Positions 1 through 9,434 of a stretch of 64,000 bases of DNA are shown here, in pieces (the stretch's first letter is position 1; each line of letters starts with the position of its first letter). Source of the stretch: F23-D06 sp963620035. GTDB taxonomy: Bacteria; Bacteroidota; Bacteroidia; Bacteroidales; WCHB1-69. The DNA is taken from NCBI GenBank assembly GCA_963620035.1, contig CAVEXN010000005.1, positions 48,223 to 112,222 of the forward strand, read 5' to 3'. Under the pieces are notes generated by a model. The model had not been told where the DNA came from. It ran no database searches and saw only the letters and a list, made by a program, of their open reading frames with translations. The translations under genes and the position numbers were made by a program.

Positions 1-458
1 GCGGGCGATGCGTTGGCGTCTTTGTTCCACGAGAAGACCACCATGACCAACGCACCGGCGATCCCGACGGCCACGCCCAGCGACTTGCGGGTGGATACGG
101 GCTCTTTCAGGAAGAGGGCGGCCAGCAACATAACCCACAGCGGACTGGTGGCGGAAACCAGCGACACGTAGCACGGCGAGGTGTATTTGAATGCTTCGCC
201 AAATGCAATGAGCGTGCCCGATAGCGACACCGCTCCGGCTACCAGCAGCAGCATCTCCTTCTTGTCTGGCTTTTCGTGACGTGCCAACGGCGACAAAAGC
301 CAAAAAACCGCCGTGCCAAACAACATGCGCACAGCGGTAAAGACTTCCGGAGAGATGTATTCCGGTATGATGGCTTCAGAACAGTTCGGGTTGATGCCGA
401 AGATGACGTAAACCGTCAACACGGCAAGATGCCCGAGCCATTTTTTGTTGTCGAACAA
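1..458 (-). CDS. EamA/DMT-family transporter, 3' part cut by window edge
   Basis: The translated minus-strand frame gives a hydrophobic protein with alternating membrane helices and the end-of-repeat pattern of EamA (drug/metabolite transporter) proteins: an early GEAFKYTSPCYVSLVSATSP stretch followed by LFLKEP and GVAVGIAGALVMV. About 152 codons are visible and the rest lies beyond base 1. The frame opens only 6 bases after the stop of the upstream aminotransferase gene (467-465). The first usable codon there is TTG at 458-456; the next in-frame ATG is far inside the domain, so a TTG start is inferred. It is probably the last visible gene of the operon that begins at 2593. The substrate cannot be told from sequence. 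Confidence 0.75.
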   Translation of the reverse strand, partial: MFDNKKWLGHLAVLTVYVIFGINPNCSEAIIPEYISPEVFTAVRMLFGTAVFWLLSPLARHEKPDKKEMLLLVAGAVSLSGTLIAFGEAFKYTSPCYVSLVSATSPLWVMLLAALFLKEPVSTRKSLGVAVGIAGALVMVVFSWNKDANASP

Positions 459-464
459 TGGATG

Positions 465-1619
465 CTAATTTTTCAGGGCAGCAATTTCCTTGATGGCGTT
501 GATGCAAGTGTCAATCTCCTCTTCGGTGTTGAAGGCGCCGATGCTCAAGCGGACTGTGCCGTCGATGGGCAGCGTGCCGAGGCGTTCATGCACCAGCGGG
601 GCGCATTGCAGGCCGGTACGGCAGGCAATGTCATAGTCCACATCCAGCATAGTGCCGACATCCAGCGCGGCAAAGCCGCGGACGTTGAGCGACAGCACCG
701 GGTTCTGGTTTTCTGTGGAAGTGGCGCAATAGAGGGTGACGCCGTCGATGTCGCGCACGCCGTCGCGGAGACGCTTCCAGAGCTTCATCTCCTGCTCATG
801 GATGTTTTCGATGCCTTTTTCCGTGATCCATTTCACGCCGCGGTAGAGTCCGCTGATGCCAAGCATGTTCATGGTGCCGGCTTCGAGGCGGTAAGGATAC
901 TCCTCGAGGTGTGTGCGGACTGCCGATCGTACGCCCGTGCCGCCGAAGCGGGTCTGACGCACCTCAACGCCCTCGCAAACGTAGGAACCTCCGATGCCCG
1001 TAGGGCCCATCAGGCATTTGTGCCCCGTAAAGGCATAGGCGTCAACACCATAGTCCAGCATATCCATCTTCACCGCACCGGCGCCTTGGCTGCCGTCCAC
1101 GATGAATGTCAAGCCGTTCTCCTTGCACACTTTCCCAATCTCTTTGATGGGTTGCACAGTTCCGATGACATTGGAACACTGGCTGCACACGACAAGGTTG
1201 GTGTTGGGACGGATGGCTTTCCTGAAGTCGTCAGGGTCCACGTAGCCGGCCTCGTCAAAAGGCAGATAGGTGACTTCAATCATGCCCTGCTGTTCGAGGC
1301 AGTACAGGGGGCGCAGCACCGAGTTGTGCTCAAGCATAGTGGTGATGACATGACCGCCCTGCTTTGCAAGTCCTTGTATCAGGATGTTTAACGAGTCGGT
1401 TGCGTTGTAGCTGAACGTCAGGCGGCGCTCGTCTTTTCCGCCGTTGAAGAGTTTTGTCAACATACGGCGGGTGTCGGTGAGCAGTTCGCCGGTTTCGATG
1501 CCGGCATCATACCCTGCACGGCCGGGACTTACGCCATGGATGCGGTAGAACGTGTCCATAAAGTCATAAACCTCCTTCGGCTTCGGGAATGATGTGGCGG
1601 AATTGTCTAAATATATCAT
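465..1619 (-). CDS. Class V aminotransferase / cysteine desulfurase family protein
   Basis: A 384-residue PLP enzyme of fold type I resembling the NifS/SufS branch. The PLP lysine is K201 in FTGHKCLMGPTG, the aspartate that contacts the PLP ring nitrogen is in VDGSQGAG (about D175), and EHNS (97-100) is the usual cofactor-side motif. A candidate catalytic cysteine, C339, lies in RTGLQCAPLVH, as in the stand-alone cysteine desulfurase-like subfamily. These enzymes move sulfur from cysteine to a persulfide, but the physiological acceptor of this subfamily is not settled. No suf or isc scaffold gene is nearby. It sits 23 bases after the SDR gene and 6 bases before the transporter, so the three are probably one operon. 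Whether it is a desulfurase or a selenocysteine lyase-type enzyme remains open. Confidence 0.85.
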   Translation of the reverse strand: MIYLDNSATSFPKPKEVYDFMDTFYRIHGVSPGRAGYDAGIETGELLTDTRRMLTKLFNGGKDERRLTFSYNATDSLNILIQGLAKQGGHVITTMLEHNSVLRPLYCLEQQGMIEVTYLPFDEAGYVDPDDFRKAIRPNTNLVVCSQCSNVIGTVQPIKEIGKVCKENGLTFIVDGSQGAGAVKMDMLDYGVDAYAFTGHKCLMGPTGIGGSYVCEGVEVRQTRFGGTGVRSAVRTHLEEYPYRLEAGTMNMLGISGLYRGVKWITEKGIENIHEQEMKLWKRLRDGVRDIDGVTLYCATSTENQNPVLSLNVRGFAALDVGTMLDVDYDIACRTGLQCAPLVHERLGTLPIDGTVRLSIGAFNTEEEIDTCINAIKEIAALKN

Positions 1620-1642
1620 ATCAACTTTATTATTTTTTAATC

Positions 1643-2593
1643 TTATTTGTAACGTTCTTTCAAGACCTGGAGCATATCTTCTGTCATGGAAGCCAGGTCA
1701 AAGGAGGGTTTGAATCCCCATTCCTTGCGGGCGCAGCTGTCATCCATACGGTTAGGCCAGGAGTCGGCAATGCCTTGGCGCAGCTCGTCATGTTCGTACT
1801 CCATCTCGAAACTTGGGATGTGCTTTTTGATTTCGTTGTAAATCATCTCTGGTTCAAAACTCATTGCCGTGATGTTGAATGAGTTGCGGTGGATGAGCCT
1901 TGACGGGTCTGCTTCCATAAGATCCATGGCAGCCTTGAGGGCGTCCGGCATATACATCATGTCCATGAATGTGCCTTTTGCGATGGGGCAGGTGAATTTC
2001 TCACCCTTGACAGCGGCGTAGTATATCTCGACGGCGTAGTCGGTGGTGCCGCCGCCCGGCAGTGTCACGTTGGAGATCAGTCCGGGGAAGCGTACCGAAC
2101 GGGTGTCCACGCCGAAACGCTTGAAGTAGTAGTCGCTCAGCAACTCGCCCGTGACTTTCGTCACGCCGTAGATGGTCTTGGGACGCTGGATGGTGTCTTG
2201 CGGGGTCATGTCGCGCGGGGTCTCAGGGCCGAACGAGCCGATGGAACTGGGCGTGAAGAGGGCGCAGCCCATCTCTCGCGACACTTCAAGGCAGTTGAGC
2301 AGTGCTCCTATGCCAACGTTCCATCCTAACATAGGGTTGGCCTCGGCCTTTGCGGAGAGGATTGCGGCCAGATTGTAGATGGCGTCAATCTTGTGTTTCC
2401 TGACGGCATCTGCTATCTCTTGGGCGTTGGTGGCATCGATCTTGCACGAAGGGCCGGCTTCTGCCAATTCTCCTTTCAGCGGGTAAATCATGTCGGCGGC
2501 GACAACGTTGTCAGTGCCGTATTGTTTGCGCAGGGCAGGGGTCAGTTCCGAACCGATCTGTCCGCAAGCTCCAATAACCAGTATTCTTTTCAT
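1643..2593 (-). CDS. NAD-dependent epimerase/dehydratase, L-threonine 3-dehydrogenase-like
   Basis: A 316-residue extended short-chain dehydrogenase. The NAD-binding motif GACGQIG is at residues 8-14 and the catalytic pair is Y142/K146 in YGVTK. The C-terminal half (SVRFPGLIS, then GGGTTDYAVEIYYAA, then FMDMMYMPDA) follows the pattern of SDR-type L-threonine 3-dehydrogenases of Bacteroidota and Cytophaga-type bacteria, which oxidise threonine to 2-amino-3-ketobutyrate. The enzyme that would take the next step, 2-amino-3-ketobutyrate CoA ligase, is in this window at 52376-53569 but not in this operon. It is first in its operon, with a TAnnTTTG promoter element about 48 bases upstream. A UDP-sugar epimerase role is less likely because the substrate-side motifs match threonine dehydrogenase. 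Confidence 0.8.
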   Translation of the reverse strand: MKRILVIGACGQIGSELTPALRKQYGTDNVVAADMIYPLKGELAEAGPSCKIDATNAQEIADAVRKHKIDAIYNLAAILSAKAEANPMLGWNVGIGALLNCLEVSREMGCALFTPSSIGSFGPETPRDMTPQDTIQRPKTIYGVTKVTGELLSDYYFKRFGVDTRSVRFPGLISNVTLPGGGTTDYAVEIYYAAVKGEKFTCPIAKGTFMDMMYMPDALKAAMDLMEADPSRLIHRNSFNITAMSFEPEMIYNEIKKHIPSFEMEYEHDELRQGIADSWPNRMDDSCARKEWGFKPSFDLASMTEDMLQVLKERYK

Positions 2594-2640
2594 CGCAATT
2601 ATTTTAATTAGTTGTTATACATTTTTTTCAAAAAAGCGTG

Positions 2641-2648
2641 CAAAAGTA
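2641..2648 (-). promoter_or_regulatory. Bacteroidota -7 element for the 2593-458 operon
   Basis: On the minus strand the bases read TACTTTTG, matching TAnnTTTG, about 48 bases before the SDR start codon. No clear -33 TTTG was seen. Confidence 0.6.
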
Positions 2649-2695
2649 CAAAAAATGAGAATTGGCTGCTGAATGAAAATGATGTCCTTCACGGC

Positions 2696-4090
2696 TTAAT
2701 GAATGACTCTCAGTTCTTCAAGTTGAAGCCGCACTTTCAGCCATTCGGCAAGTTTCTTCTCTTTTGCGGCACCGCCGGCACCGTTTTCCCAGCGGATGTA
2801 AATGGTGGGTATTGTGCGGTGTTCCATCGTCTTCGGATTGTAGTATTCCATGCTCGCGATGGCCATCTCCTCAATCCCGGGATACTGGACCTGTATTTCC
2901 TGCGCAATCTGTTTGGCTTTGGCTCCGGTGCCGGTGATTTTGCTGATCTGCGTCTCCAACGCGCGTATGGTGGAGTCCTGCTGCTGGATGACGTTGTCTT
3001 TTTTCTGAATCAGATTCTCGATGATCTCGTTCTGTTGGGCGATGTCGATGGTCTCTCCGGTCTGCCGGACTATGAGTCTAGTGTTTTTGAGTCCGTATTT
3101 GTCGCGGACGATGTTTTGCATCTTATCGAGGCTCTCGTTGGAGAGCGTCTTCCCGACAAGGGAGAGTTCTATGGTCTGGCTGCGTGGATGGTATTCGCGG
3201 TTCCATTTTATGATTTGCGTGTTCTGCATCAGCGCATTGTCTTGTATGTCGTTCACGAACCGTATGCTTTGTGTGTTGAATGCCGACTCTCTGACCACAT
3301 CGATGGCCAGAAAGATGCTCGGCACCAGCACGATGACGGTGAATACGGTGACAAGCCGCTTTTCTTTTCGTTTGCGTTTGGAATCGGAGAATATCTTTTT
3401 AGGGAAGCCGAGGAAACGGACCATCAGGAATGTGGCGAGGGCGATGAAGAAGGAGTTGATGAAGAAGAGGTAGAATGCGCCGAGGAAATAGCCGATCTGG
3501 CCCGTGGCAATGCCGAAGCCGGCGGTACAGAGCGGCGGCATCAGGGCGGTGGCTATCGCCACGCCTGAAATGACGGTGAACTGCTGCGACTTCCGTGAGG
3601 TGGCGACGATGCCTGCCAGTCCGCCGAAAAAGGCGATGAACACGTCGAAGATGGTTGGCCGGGTACGTGCCAACAACTCCGACTGTGCGTCGCTGATGGG
3701 GGATATCAGAAAGTAGAGGGTGGATGCCGTGAGGCTGATCAGCACCATCACGACAAGGTTCTTGAGCGACTTTCGCAACAGGTCTTCGTCGAGGATGCCG
3801 ACGGCGAGCCCTATGCCGTTGATGGGGCCCATCAGCGGGGAAATGAGCATCGCGCCGATGATGACCGCCGTGGAGTTCACGTTCAGTCCTACCGAGGCCA
3901 CAATGATGGCGAAGAAGAGAACCCAGACGTTCACGCCGCGGAATTCCACGCTTTTGGAGATGGACTCCACCGTCATCGGATAGTCGGTGTCATCCCTCAA
4001 CTGCGTGTATTTGCGGAGGGCGATCCAGAATGTGCGTGCCGTTCTTGAAACCGGCTTTTTCTTTTTCGGGGAAGGTTCAGTCATGTCCAT
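2696..4090 (-). CDS. DUF389 family integral membrane protein
   Basis: A 464-residue protein with a cytoplasmic N-terminus, a central block of about six membrane helices and a long soluble C-terminus. The segment ASVGLNVNSTAVIIGAMLIS then PLMGPINGIGL is the hallmark of the DUF389 (TIGR00341-type) family. The C-terminal region contains a coiled-coil-like stretch rich in Gln, Asn and Ile (about residues 345-385). The molecular function of the family is not established; transport or channel activity has only been proposed. It starts 21 bases after the hisS stop, so it is probably read from the hisS promoter. Confidence 0.85.
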   Translation of the reverse strand: MDMTEPSPKKKKPVSRTARTFWIALRKYTQLRDDTDYPMTVESISKSVEFRGVNVWVLFFAIIVASVGLNVNSTAVIIGAMLISPLMGPINGIGLAVGILDEDLLRKSLKNLVVMVLISLTASTLYFLISPISDAQSELLARTRPTIFDVFIAFFGGLAGIVATSRKSQQFTVISGVAIATALMPPLCTAGFGIATGQIGYFLGAFYLFFINSFFIALATFLMVRFLGFPKKIFSDSKRKRKEKRLVTVFTVIVLVPSIFLAIDVVRESAFNTQSIRFVNDIQDNALMQNTQIIKWNREYHPRSQTIELSLVGKTLSNESLDKMQNIVRDKYGLKNTRLIVRQTGETIDIAQQNEIIENLIQKKDNVIQQQDSTIRALETQISKITGTGAKAKQIAQEIQVQYPGIEEMAIASMEYYNPKTMEHRTIPTIYIRWENGAGGAAKEKKLAEWLKVRLQLEELRVIH

Positions 4091-4111
4091 TGTCGCTGTC
4101 GTCTCAGGTGG

Positions 4112-5491
4112 TTACTGTCCGCAGTCCCGGTGTGCTGTGATGTGTTGTGCAAGGCCGTCAAGGGTCATTCCCTGCTGGGTGCCGTCAGTCATGTTCTTGA
4201 GCGTATAGATGCCCTTGGTGCGTTCGTCTTCTCCGGCAATGACCACAAAGGGTATGTGTTTGGCATTGGCATAGGTCATCTGCTTGCCGATTTTGACATT
4301 GTCGGGGTATATTTCGGCCGACAGTCCGTGTCCTCTCAGAGTGCGCAGTCCTTTCAGGGCATAGTGCTCCTCTTCGCCGCCGAAGTTCAGAAACAGCGCA
4401 TCCACGGGGTTCTGGATGCCGGCGGGGAAGAGCCCGAGTTCGTCCAGCACGTCGTATATGCGTTCTGCGCCGTAGGAGATGCCTACGCCCGACATGTTCT
4501 TGAGTCCGAAGATGCCGGTGAGGTTGTCGTAGCGCCCTCCGCCGGAGATGCTCCCCATGGCGGCATCGCGGGCCTTGACTTCGAAGATGGCGCCGGTGTA
4601 GTAGTTGAGCCCCCGCGCAAGTGTGATGTCAACCTCCAGCGAGGCATGCAGGGCCATGTCCTTGGCGTAGCCAAGAACGGTTGACAGTTCTTCGATTCCT
4701 TTCATTCCGGTTTCGCTGCCAGCGAGGAGTTCTTTGAGTTTATCCAACTTCTCGTCGTTGTTGTATTGGCAGAATGAGAACACAGGCGACAGCTTGTCGA
4801 TGGCGTCGCGGCTGATGCCGCGCTCTTCCATCTCGCGGCACACCTCGTCTTGCCCGATTTTGTCCAGCTTGTCCATAGCAACGCAAAGGTCTGTGACGCG
4901 GTCGGCCTCGCCGATGACTTCGGCAATGCCGGAGAGGATTTTGCGGTTGTTGACTTTTATGGTTACGGCGATACCGAAACGGTGGAAGATTTCGTCGGTG
5001 ATTTCAATGAGTTCCGCCTCGTTGAGAAGGGAGGTGCTGCCGATGATGTCGGCGTCACACTGGTAGAACTCGCGGTACCGTCCTTTCTGCGGCCTGTCGG
5101 CGCGCCATACGGGCTGCATCTGGTACCTCTTGAATGGGAAGGTGAGTTCGTGCTGGTGCTGCACTACAAAGCGCGCGAACGGCACGGTGAGGTCATAGCG
5201 CAGTCCTTTTTCGCACAGTTTGGATGCCAGCCGGCTGGCGGTGAGTCCGGGCTCTCCGAAGTCAACGTTGTGTGTGAAGTCACCGGAGTTCAGGACCTTG
5301 AACAATAGGCGGTCGCCCTCTTCGCCGTATTTGCCCATCAGGGTGGTGAGTTTCTCCATGGCCGGGGTCTCTATGGGAAGGTAGGCATGGCGGTGGAATA
5401 CAGAACGGATGGTGTCGAAGATATAGTTCCGCCTCATCATCTCGACGGGCGTGAAGTCGCGGGTTCCTTTGGGAATAGATGGTTTTACCAT
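4112..5491 (-). CDS. hisS: Histidyl-tRNA synthetase
   Basis: Class II aminoacyl-tRNA synthetase that charges tRNA-His, 459 residues. The protein opens with KPSIPKGTRDF, the usual HisRS N-terminus. It carries the class II motif 2 region, the histidine-specific motif LARGLNYYTGAIFEVKA, GGGRYDNL, and a C-terminal anticodon-binding domain (about residues 360-459). The longest open frame begins 81 bases further upstream, but that extension covers a TAnnTTTG promoter element and is not HisRS-like, so I place the start at 5491. It is first in an operon with the DUF389 gene. Confidence 0.97.
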   Translation of the reverse strand: MVKPSIPKGTRDFTPVEMMRRNYIFDTIRSVFHRHAYLPIETPAMEKLTTLMGKYGEEGDRLLFKVLNSGDFTHNVDFGEPGLTASRLASKLCEKGLRYDLTVPFARFVVQHQHELTFPFKRYQMQPVWRADRPQKGRYREFYQCDADIIGSTSLLNEAELIEITDEIFHRFGIAVTIKVNNRKILSGIAEVIGEADRVTDLCVAMDKLDKIGQDEVCREMEERGISRDAIDKLSPVFSFCQYNNDEKLDKLKELLAGSETGMKGIEELSTVLGYAKDMALHASLEVDITLARGLNYYTGAIFEVKARDAAMGSISGGGRYDNLTGIFGLKNMSGVGISYGAERIYDVLDELGLFPAGIQNPVDALFLNFGGEEEHYALKGLRTLRGHGLSAEIYPDNVKIGKQMTYANAKHIPFVVIAGEDERTKGIYTLKNMTDGTQQGMTLDGLAQHITAHRDCGQ

Positions 5492-5830
5492 AAGTGTTTC
5501 TCTGTTTTTTTTAGACGGCGCAAAGGTACGCATTTTTCCGGGATGCGGCGGCAACCAAGCCGGCTGAAGCAACCAAAATGGGGATTGAATGGGGCGGAAG
5601 GATTAAACAACAGACAATTCCGCCAATTATGCCGTTTGTCCGGCACGGGAGATTGCTATCTGCTGTGGCGAACGCCAGGAGGAAAGGTGTTCCTCCTGTG
5701 CGGGAAAAGATCATGTAGGCAAAAGAAAAGCCGAGGATGAAAACAAGACAACAGACGCCTTGACAGGAACAGGGCGTTGAGGCAAGCCATGACGATACCG
5801 ATTGTCATGGGCAAGTTTTTGTGGAAACTC
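5492..5830. other. Intergenic region without a gene, with one hairpin
   Basis: Between hisS (start) and the acyltransferase (stop) I see no plausible gene. Besides the hisS promoter there is a 9-bp perfect inverted repeat, CAGGAGGAA (5676-5684) with TTCCTCCTG (5690-5698), separated by 5 bases. It is not followed by a T-run on either strand, so it is not a standard intrinsic terminator. Confidence 0.6.
5521..5528 (-). promoter_or_regulatory. -7 element for hisS
   Basis: The minus strand reads TACCTTTG, about 30 bases upstream of the chosen hisS start. Its position argues against the longer hisS reading frame. Confidence 0.65.
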
Positions 5831-7195
5831 TTACATCACGGCTTTTTCCATCGTTTCGGTAATTTCCCGGTTGAGTTCGCAAAGTCTCCGGTACTCGGCC
5901 GAGTGTTTGTGCCGCTGCGCCTTGAAGTAGTCGCAGAGCTTTTTGAGGGCTATTTTGTAGTAGTGTGAGAAGAACTCGGTGCCGAACATGGCAAGCAGAT
6001 ACGCAACCGCAATCAGGAAGTGCTTGCTGACAGCCCATACTACCCCGAATATGATGAGATAGAAGATGGGGAATGCGATGATGGTCCCGATGACATACTG
6101 GAAAGAGGAGTGCAGCATAGGGTCTTTGATGCGGTTGGTGAGCCGGCGCGTGATGCACTCCGGGATGAGGTTGTTAACATAGCCGAACACAAAGAGCGGC
6201 AACGACACGACCATAAGCAATATGCGCCAAAGCAGCCTGAAAAAAGAGAGTTTCCGGTTTACGATCCAGTTTTGTAATCCCAACTGTTTGAGCAGTGCCA
6301 GATACTCGCGCGTTTGCATCATAAGTTGCGTGAAAGTGTCGTTATGGTCAGACTGCAGCAGTTTTATGCGGGCGATGATGGTCATGGCGGCGTCTTTCTG
6401 GTGCGGCAGGTAGTTGGGACGCAGTCCTTTGCTACGGAGCAGCGGGCCGCTCATCATTTGCGTGAGTGCCTCAATCTCGTTGTAGTACTCGGGGATGTCT
6501 ATGTCTGGGGTGAGTTCTTTGACGCGGGCACGCGCCTTTTCGTTGAGGGCATGGTAGCCCCGGTCGTGGTTCTCTTTGTAGGTGTCGAAGAAATCCTCGA
6601 TGGTGAAAGGCTTGCCTACGGTGACCATCAGGTCGCTGTGAAACGAGAAGTAGTTGGAATAGTGTATGTTGAGTGGCAGAATCTGAAGTCCCAATTTGAA
6701 GTCGTTGAGTTCTTCGGCAGCAAAGGCGATACGGCAGAACCCTTTCTTGAAGGTGTTCATATAGTGGCCGTGCTGGTGTGTGGCCTCGGGGAAGATGACC
6801 AGTGTGCCCCCGTTGCGCAGCACGCGGGCGGCGCGGTTGTAGATGGCCAAGTTGCTTCGCACGTCGCTGTAACTGCCGTCACGGGTCCTGAATGTCGGCA
6901 GGATCTTGAGGAAACGCAGGATGCGGGCCACCTTGTCTTTCTTGAAGATGTCGCCGCGCGCGATGAAGACAGGCTGCCGTCGGTCTTTGAACATGGTGTG
7001 CAAGATGGCCATGGCATCCATCAAACCGTTCTGGTGGTTGGCGATGACGATGGTAGGTTGTCCTTTGGGCGGTATGTTCTCCTTGTCGAGGATGTAAAAA
7101 TGGCGGTAATAGATGTGGTTGTGCAGAATGCACAGGAAGTTCATGTAGAAGTCGTATTGCTTGTCGAACTTGTCGATGTTTTCGAACGAGATCAT
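5831..7195 (-). CDS. 1-acyl-glycerol-3-phosphate/glycerol-3-phosphate acyltransferase family
   Basis: A 454-residue membrane-associated PlsC-type (PF01553-like) acyltransferase, expected to transfer acyl chains to a glycerophosphate backbone in phospholipid synthesis. The catalytic block NHQNGLMDAM (residues 53-62) has five residues between His and Asp (HX5D) rather than the usual four, a spacing also seen in the Gpt2/Sct1-like branch. Block II-like RGDIFKK and block III-like FPEATHQHG follow. The C-terminal third has two to four hydrophobic helices (about residues 320-410) and then a charged tail. The start is 12 bases after the stop of the S46 peptidase, implying co-transcription with the two peptidases. 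The exact acyl acceptor is not known. Confidence 0.85.
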   Translation of the reverse strand: MISFENIDKFDKQYDFYMNFLCILHNHIYYRHFYILDKENIPPKGQPTIVIANHQNGLMDAMAILHTMFKDRRQPVFIARGDIFKKDKVARILRFLKILPTFRTRDGSYSDVRSNLAIYNRAARVLRNGGTLVIFPEATHQHGHYMNTFKKGFCRIAFAAEELNDFKLGLQILPLNIHYSNYFSFHSDLMVTVGKPFTIEDFFDTYKENHDRGYHALNEKARARVKELTPDIDIPEYYNEIEALTQMMSGPLLRSKGLRPNYLPHQKDAAMTIIARIKLLQSDHNDTFTQLMMQTREYLALLKQLGLQNWIVNRKLSFFRLLWRILLMVVSLPLFVFGYVNNLIPECITRRLTNRIKDPMLHSSFQYVIGTIIAFPIFYLIIFGVVWAVSKHFLIAVAYLLAMFGTEFFSHYYKIALKKLCDYFKAQRHKHSAEYRRLCELNREITETMEKAVM

Positions 7196-7207
7196 ACTAC
7201 GGTGCCG

Positions 7208-9373
7208 TTATTCGATGATGTCCATTTCTTCGATCAGGTTGTGCGCGCCGGCGAATTTGTCCACGATGAACAGGAAATAGCGTGTGTCGAGGCTGATGTT
7301 GCGGCAGCGGCTGGCATCGTAATAGAGGTCGCTCATGGTGCCTTCCCAAACGCGGTCGAAGTTGACACCGATGAGTTGGCCGTCAGCGTTGATGACCGGG
7401 CTGCCGGAGTTGCCGCCGGTGGTGTGGTTGCCCGCAATGAAGGCCACGGGCATTTTGCCTTCTTTGTCGGCATAGCGGCCGTAGTCTTTGTTTTGCCACA
7501 ATTGCTTGAGCTTCGGGTCAACATGGTAGTCGTAAACGTCAGGGCTCTCTTTTTCCATGATGCCGTCGAGGGTGGTGTAGTATTCGTACCAGATGCCGTC
7601 TGCCGGCTCAAAGCCTTTCACCTGGCCGTAGGTGACCCGCATGGTGAGGTTGGCATCCGGATAGAACACCTTGGCGGTGTCTTTCTCCATCAGGGCTTTC
7701 ACATATTTACGGTAAAGGGTGTTGAGTCTGTCGGTGTTGTCACTCAGTTCCGTATAGGTCTTCACATAGTTGTCGAAGACGGCCTTGTAGATGCGCAGCA
7801 GTTCGGAGTTGGCACTCTTGGCGATCTGCTTGGGCGAAGCCTCCTGCACAAAGCGTACAAATCTGTAACTGTCAGTAAAGTAGGGGGCGGTTGTGGCTTG
7901 GGCATCCCAAAGTTGTGTCATACGCTGGCGCACCGTGTTTTCATCCTGGATGTACTGGTGCAGTTCGGCAGGGATGAGTTCAGGCTTCTCTTTTGTGAAA
8001 TAATAGGTGAAGAGTTCTATGAAACATTCGCGGTCGATGGGGAGACTGTAGCCGTCATGGAACGAAGCGTTTTTTTGCTGCACATTGGCACGTGCCGTCT
8101 CGAGTGCGATTTCATTGCCTTTGGCAAGCGGCTCGGCGAGGTTGTTGTAATAGTGCCGCACCAGATTCAGCATGATTTCGGGACCGAAAACACATTCGGA
8201 GACGAAAGTGACGGCTTCGGTCTGGTCGGCGATGTCTTTGTACAGTTCTTTCATGTCGGCGATGAGGGCGCCGTACTGCTGTTTGCGGGTGGCGTCCTGT
8301 TCCGTCCACTGCTGGAACTCTTTCTCGGTTTGCTGTTTCTTTTCGATGACGCGACATTCGCGGATGCCTTTGGTTTCGCCCTGCCATTTTTTCCAGCCGT
8401 TGGAGATGCTGTTGGCCTTGGCGGAATACATCAGGCGCATGCGCGGGTCGAGGTTCATCTGCCGTTTCATGGCTTCGAGGCGTATGGTGCGCGCATCGAT
8501 GGCAATGGGGTTCTGGATGTTGGCGGTGATGTTGACGCCGTCGGAGAGCAGAAACTGGCGGGTGCTGCCCGGATATCCGAACACTAAGGTGAAGTCGTTC
8601 TCTTCGATGCCTTTGATGGAGACGGGGAAGTATTTCTTGGGCTTCATCGGGATGTTGTCGGCGGAGTAGTCGGCGGGTTTGCCGTCCGGGGCGGTGTAGA
8701 TGCGGTAGAGGGAGAAGTCGCCCGTGTGACGCGGCCACATCCAGTTGTCGCTGTCGCCACCGAACTTGCCGATGCTTTCAGGCGGCACGCCCACGAGTCG
8801 GACGTCGCGGTATGTTTCGGTCACGAACATAAAATATTGGTTGCCGTAGTAGAACGGTTTGATGGAGGCGCTGTAGCCGTTGCCGTCGGTGGCTTTCTTG
8901 GTCTCTGCTGCTATGTTCTGCCTGATGCTTAGCTGCCGTTCGATTTCGTCCATGTCATCGGTCACGTTGCGGAGCACCGCTTCAGTCACGTCCTGCATAT
9001 AGACGAGGAAGGTGACTGTAAGGCCCTCCATCGGAATCTCTTCGGACTTGTTCTTGGCCCAGAAGCCGTTCTGCAGGTAGTTGTGTTCCATAGTGCTGTG
9101 TGACTGGACGTAGGAATAGCCGCAATGGTGGTTTGTGAGCAGCAGCCCTTGGTCGGAGATGAGTTCTGCTGTGCAGCCTCCGCCGAAGAGCACGATGGCG
9201 TCTTTCATACTGTGGTGGTTGACGCTGTAAACGTCTTCGGCGGTCAGCCGGAAGCCTAATTGCTGCATTTCAGTTTCGTTGTACTGCAGGAAAAGGGGCA
9301 GCCACATGCCTCCGTCGGCGCGGACGAACCCTAACAGGGCACAAAATAGGGGAATCAGTAGAAATCTTTTCAT
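7208..9373 (-). CDS. dpp11: S46 dipeptidyl peptidase, DPP11-like (Asp/Glu-specific)
   Basis: A 721-residue exported serine peptidase of family S46 that should remove dipeptides from peptide N-termini in the periplasm. The signal peptide ends near FVRAD and is followed by GGMWLP, the usual mature start of this family. Triad candidates are H83 in TNHHCGYSYVQ, Asp in the WMWPRHTGDFS region, and S656 in GGNSGSPV. The S1-specificity segment reads NFDRVWEG, with Arg at 674, 18 residues after the serine. In Porphyromonas enzymes an Arg at this place marks DPP11 (Asp/Glu at P1) and a Gly marks DPP7. The Asp/Glu preference is inferred from that residue. It lies between the DPP-IV-like gene (61 bases upstream) and the acyltransferase. 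Confidence 0.93.
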   Translation of the reverse strand: MKRFLLIPLFCALLGFVRADGGMWLPLFLQYNETEMQQLGFRLTAEDVYSVNHHSMKDAIVLFGGGCTAELISDQGLLLTNHHCGYSYVQSHSTMEHNYLQNGFWAKNKSEEIPMEGLTVTFLVYMQDVTEAVLRNVTDDMDEIERQLSIRQNIAAETKKATDGNGYSASIKPFYYGNQYFMFVTETYRDVRLVGVPPESIGKFGGDSDNWMWPRHTGDFSLYRIYTAPDGKPADYSADNIPMKPKKYFPVSIKGIEENDFTLVFGYPGSTRQFLLSDGVNITANIQNPIAIDARTIRLEAMKRQMNLDPRMRLMYSAKANSISNGWKKWQGETKGIRECRVIEKKQQTEKEFQQWTEQDATRKQQYGALIADMKELYKDIADQTEAVTFVSECVFGPEIMLNLVRHYYNNLAEPLAKGNEIALETARANVQQKNASFHDGYSLPIDRECFIELFTYYFTKEKPELIPAELHQYIQDENTVRQRMTQLWDAQATTAPYFTDSYRFVRFVQEASPKQIAKSANSELLRIYKAVFDNYVKTYTELSDNTDRLNTLYRKYVKALMEKDTAKVFYPDANLTMRVTYGQVKGFEPADGIWYEYYTTLDGIMEKESPDVYDYHVDPKLKQLWQNKDYGRYADKEGKMPVAFIAGNHTTGGNSGSPVINADGQLIGVNFDRVWEGTMSDLYYDASRCRNISLDTRYFLFIVDKFAGAHNLIEEMDIIE

Positions 9374-9434
9374 ATTGATGGCGAATTATGGGGTTAGAGG
9401 GTGCGGTTTTGCCCGCCGCCCGGAATTTGCGTTT

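Noticed and set aside
276..1391. A 371-codon plus-strand open frame at the window start
   Set aside because: It overlaps the antisense of the transporter and the cysteine-desulfurase-like gene, both of which have family motifs.
5676..5698. 9-bp inverted repeat as an intrinsic terminator for the acyltransferase operon
   Set aside because: It is more than 130 bases past the stop and is not followed by a T-run on the minus strand.
6314..8587. A 757-codon plus-strand open frame opposite the acyltransferase and DPP11-like genes
   Set aside because: It runs across two well-identified minus-strand genes, has no recognisable domain, and its composition reflects the antisense of codon-biased genes.
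7208..9373. DPP7 rather than DPP11 for the S46 peptidase
   Set aside because: The residue 18 positions after the catalytic serine is Arg (NFDRVWEG), the DPP11 type, not Gly.
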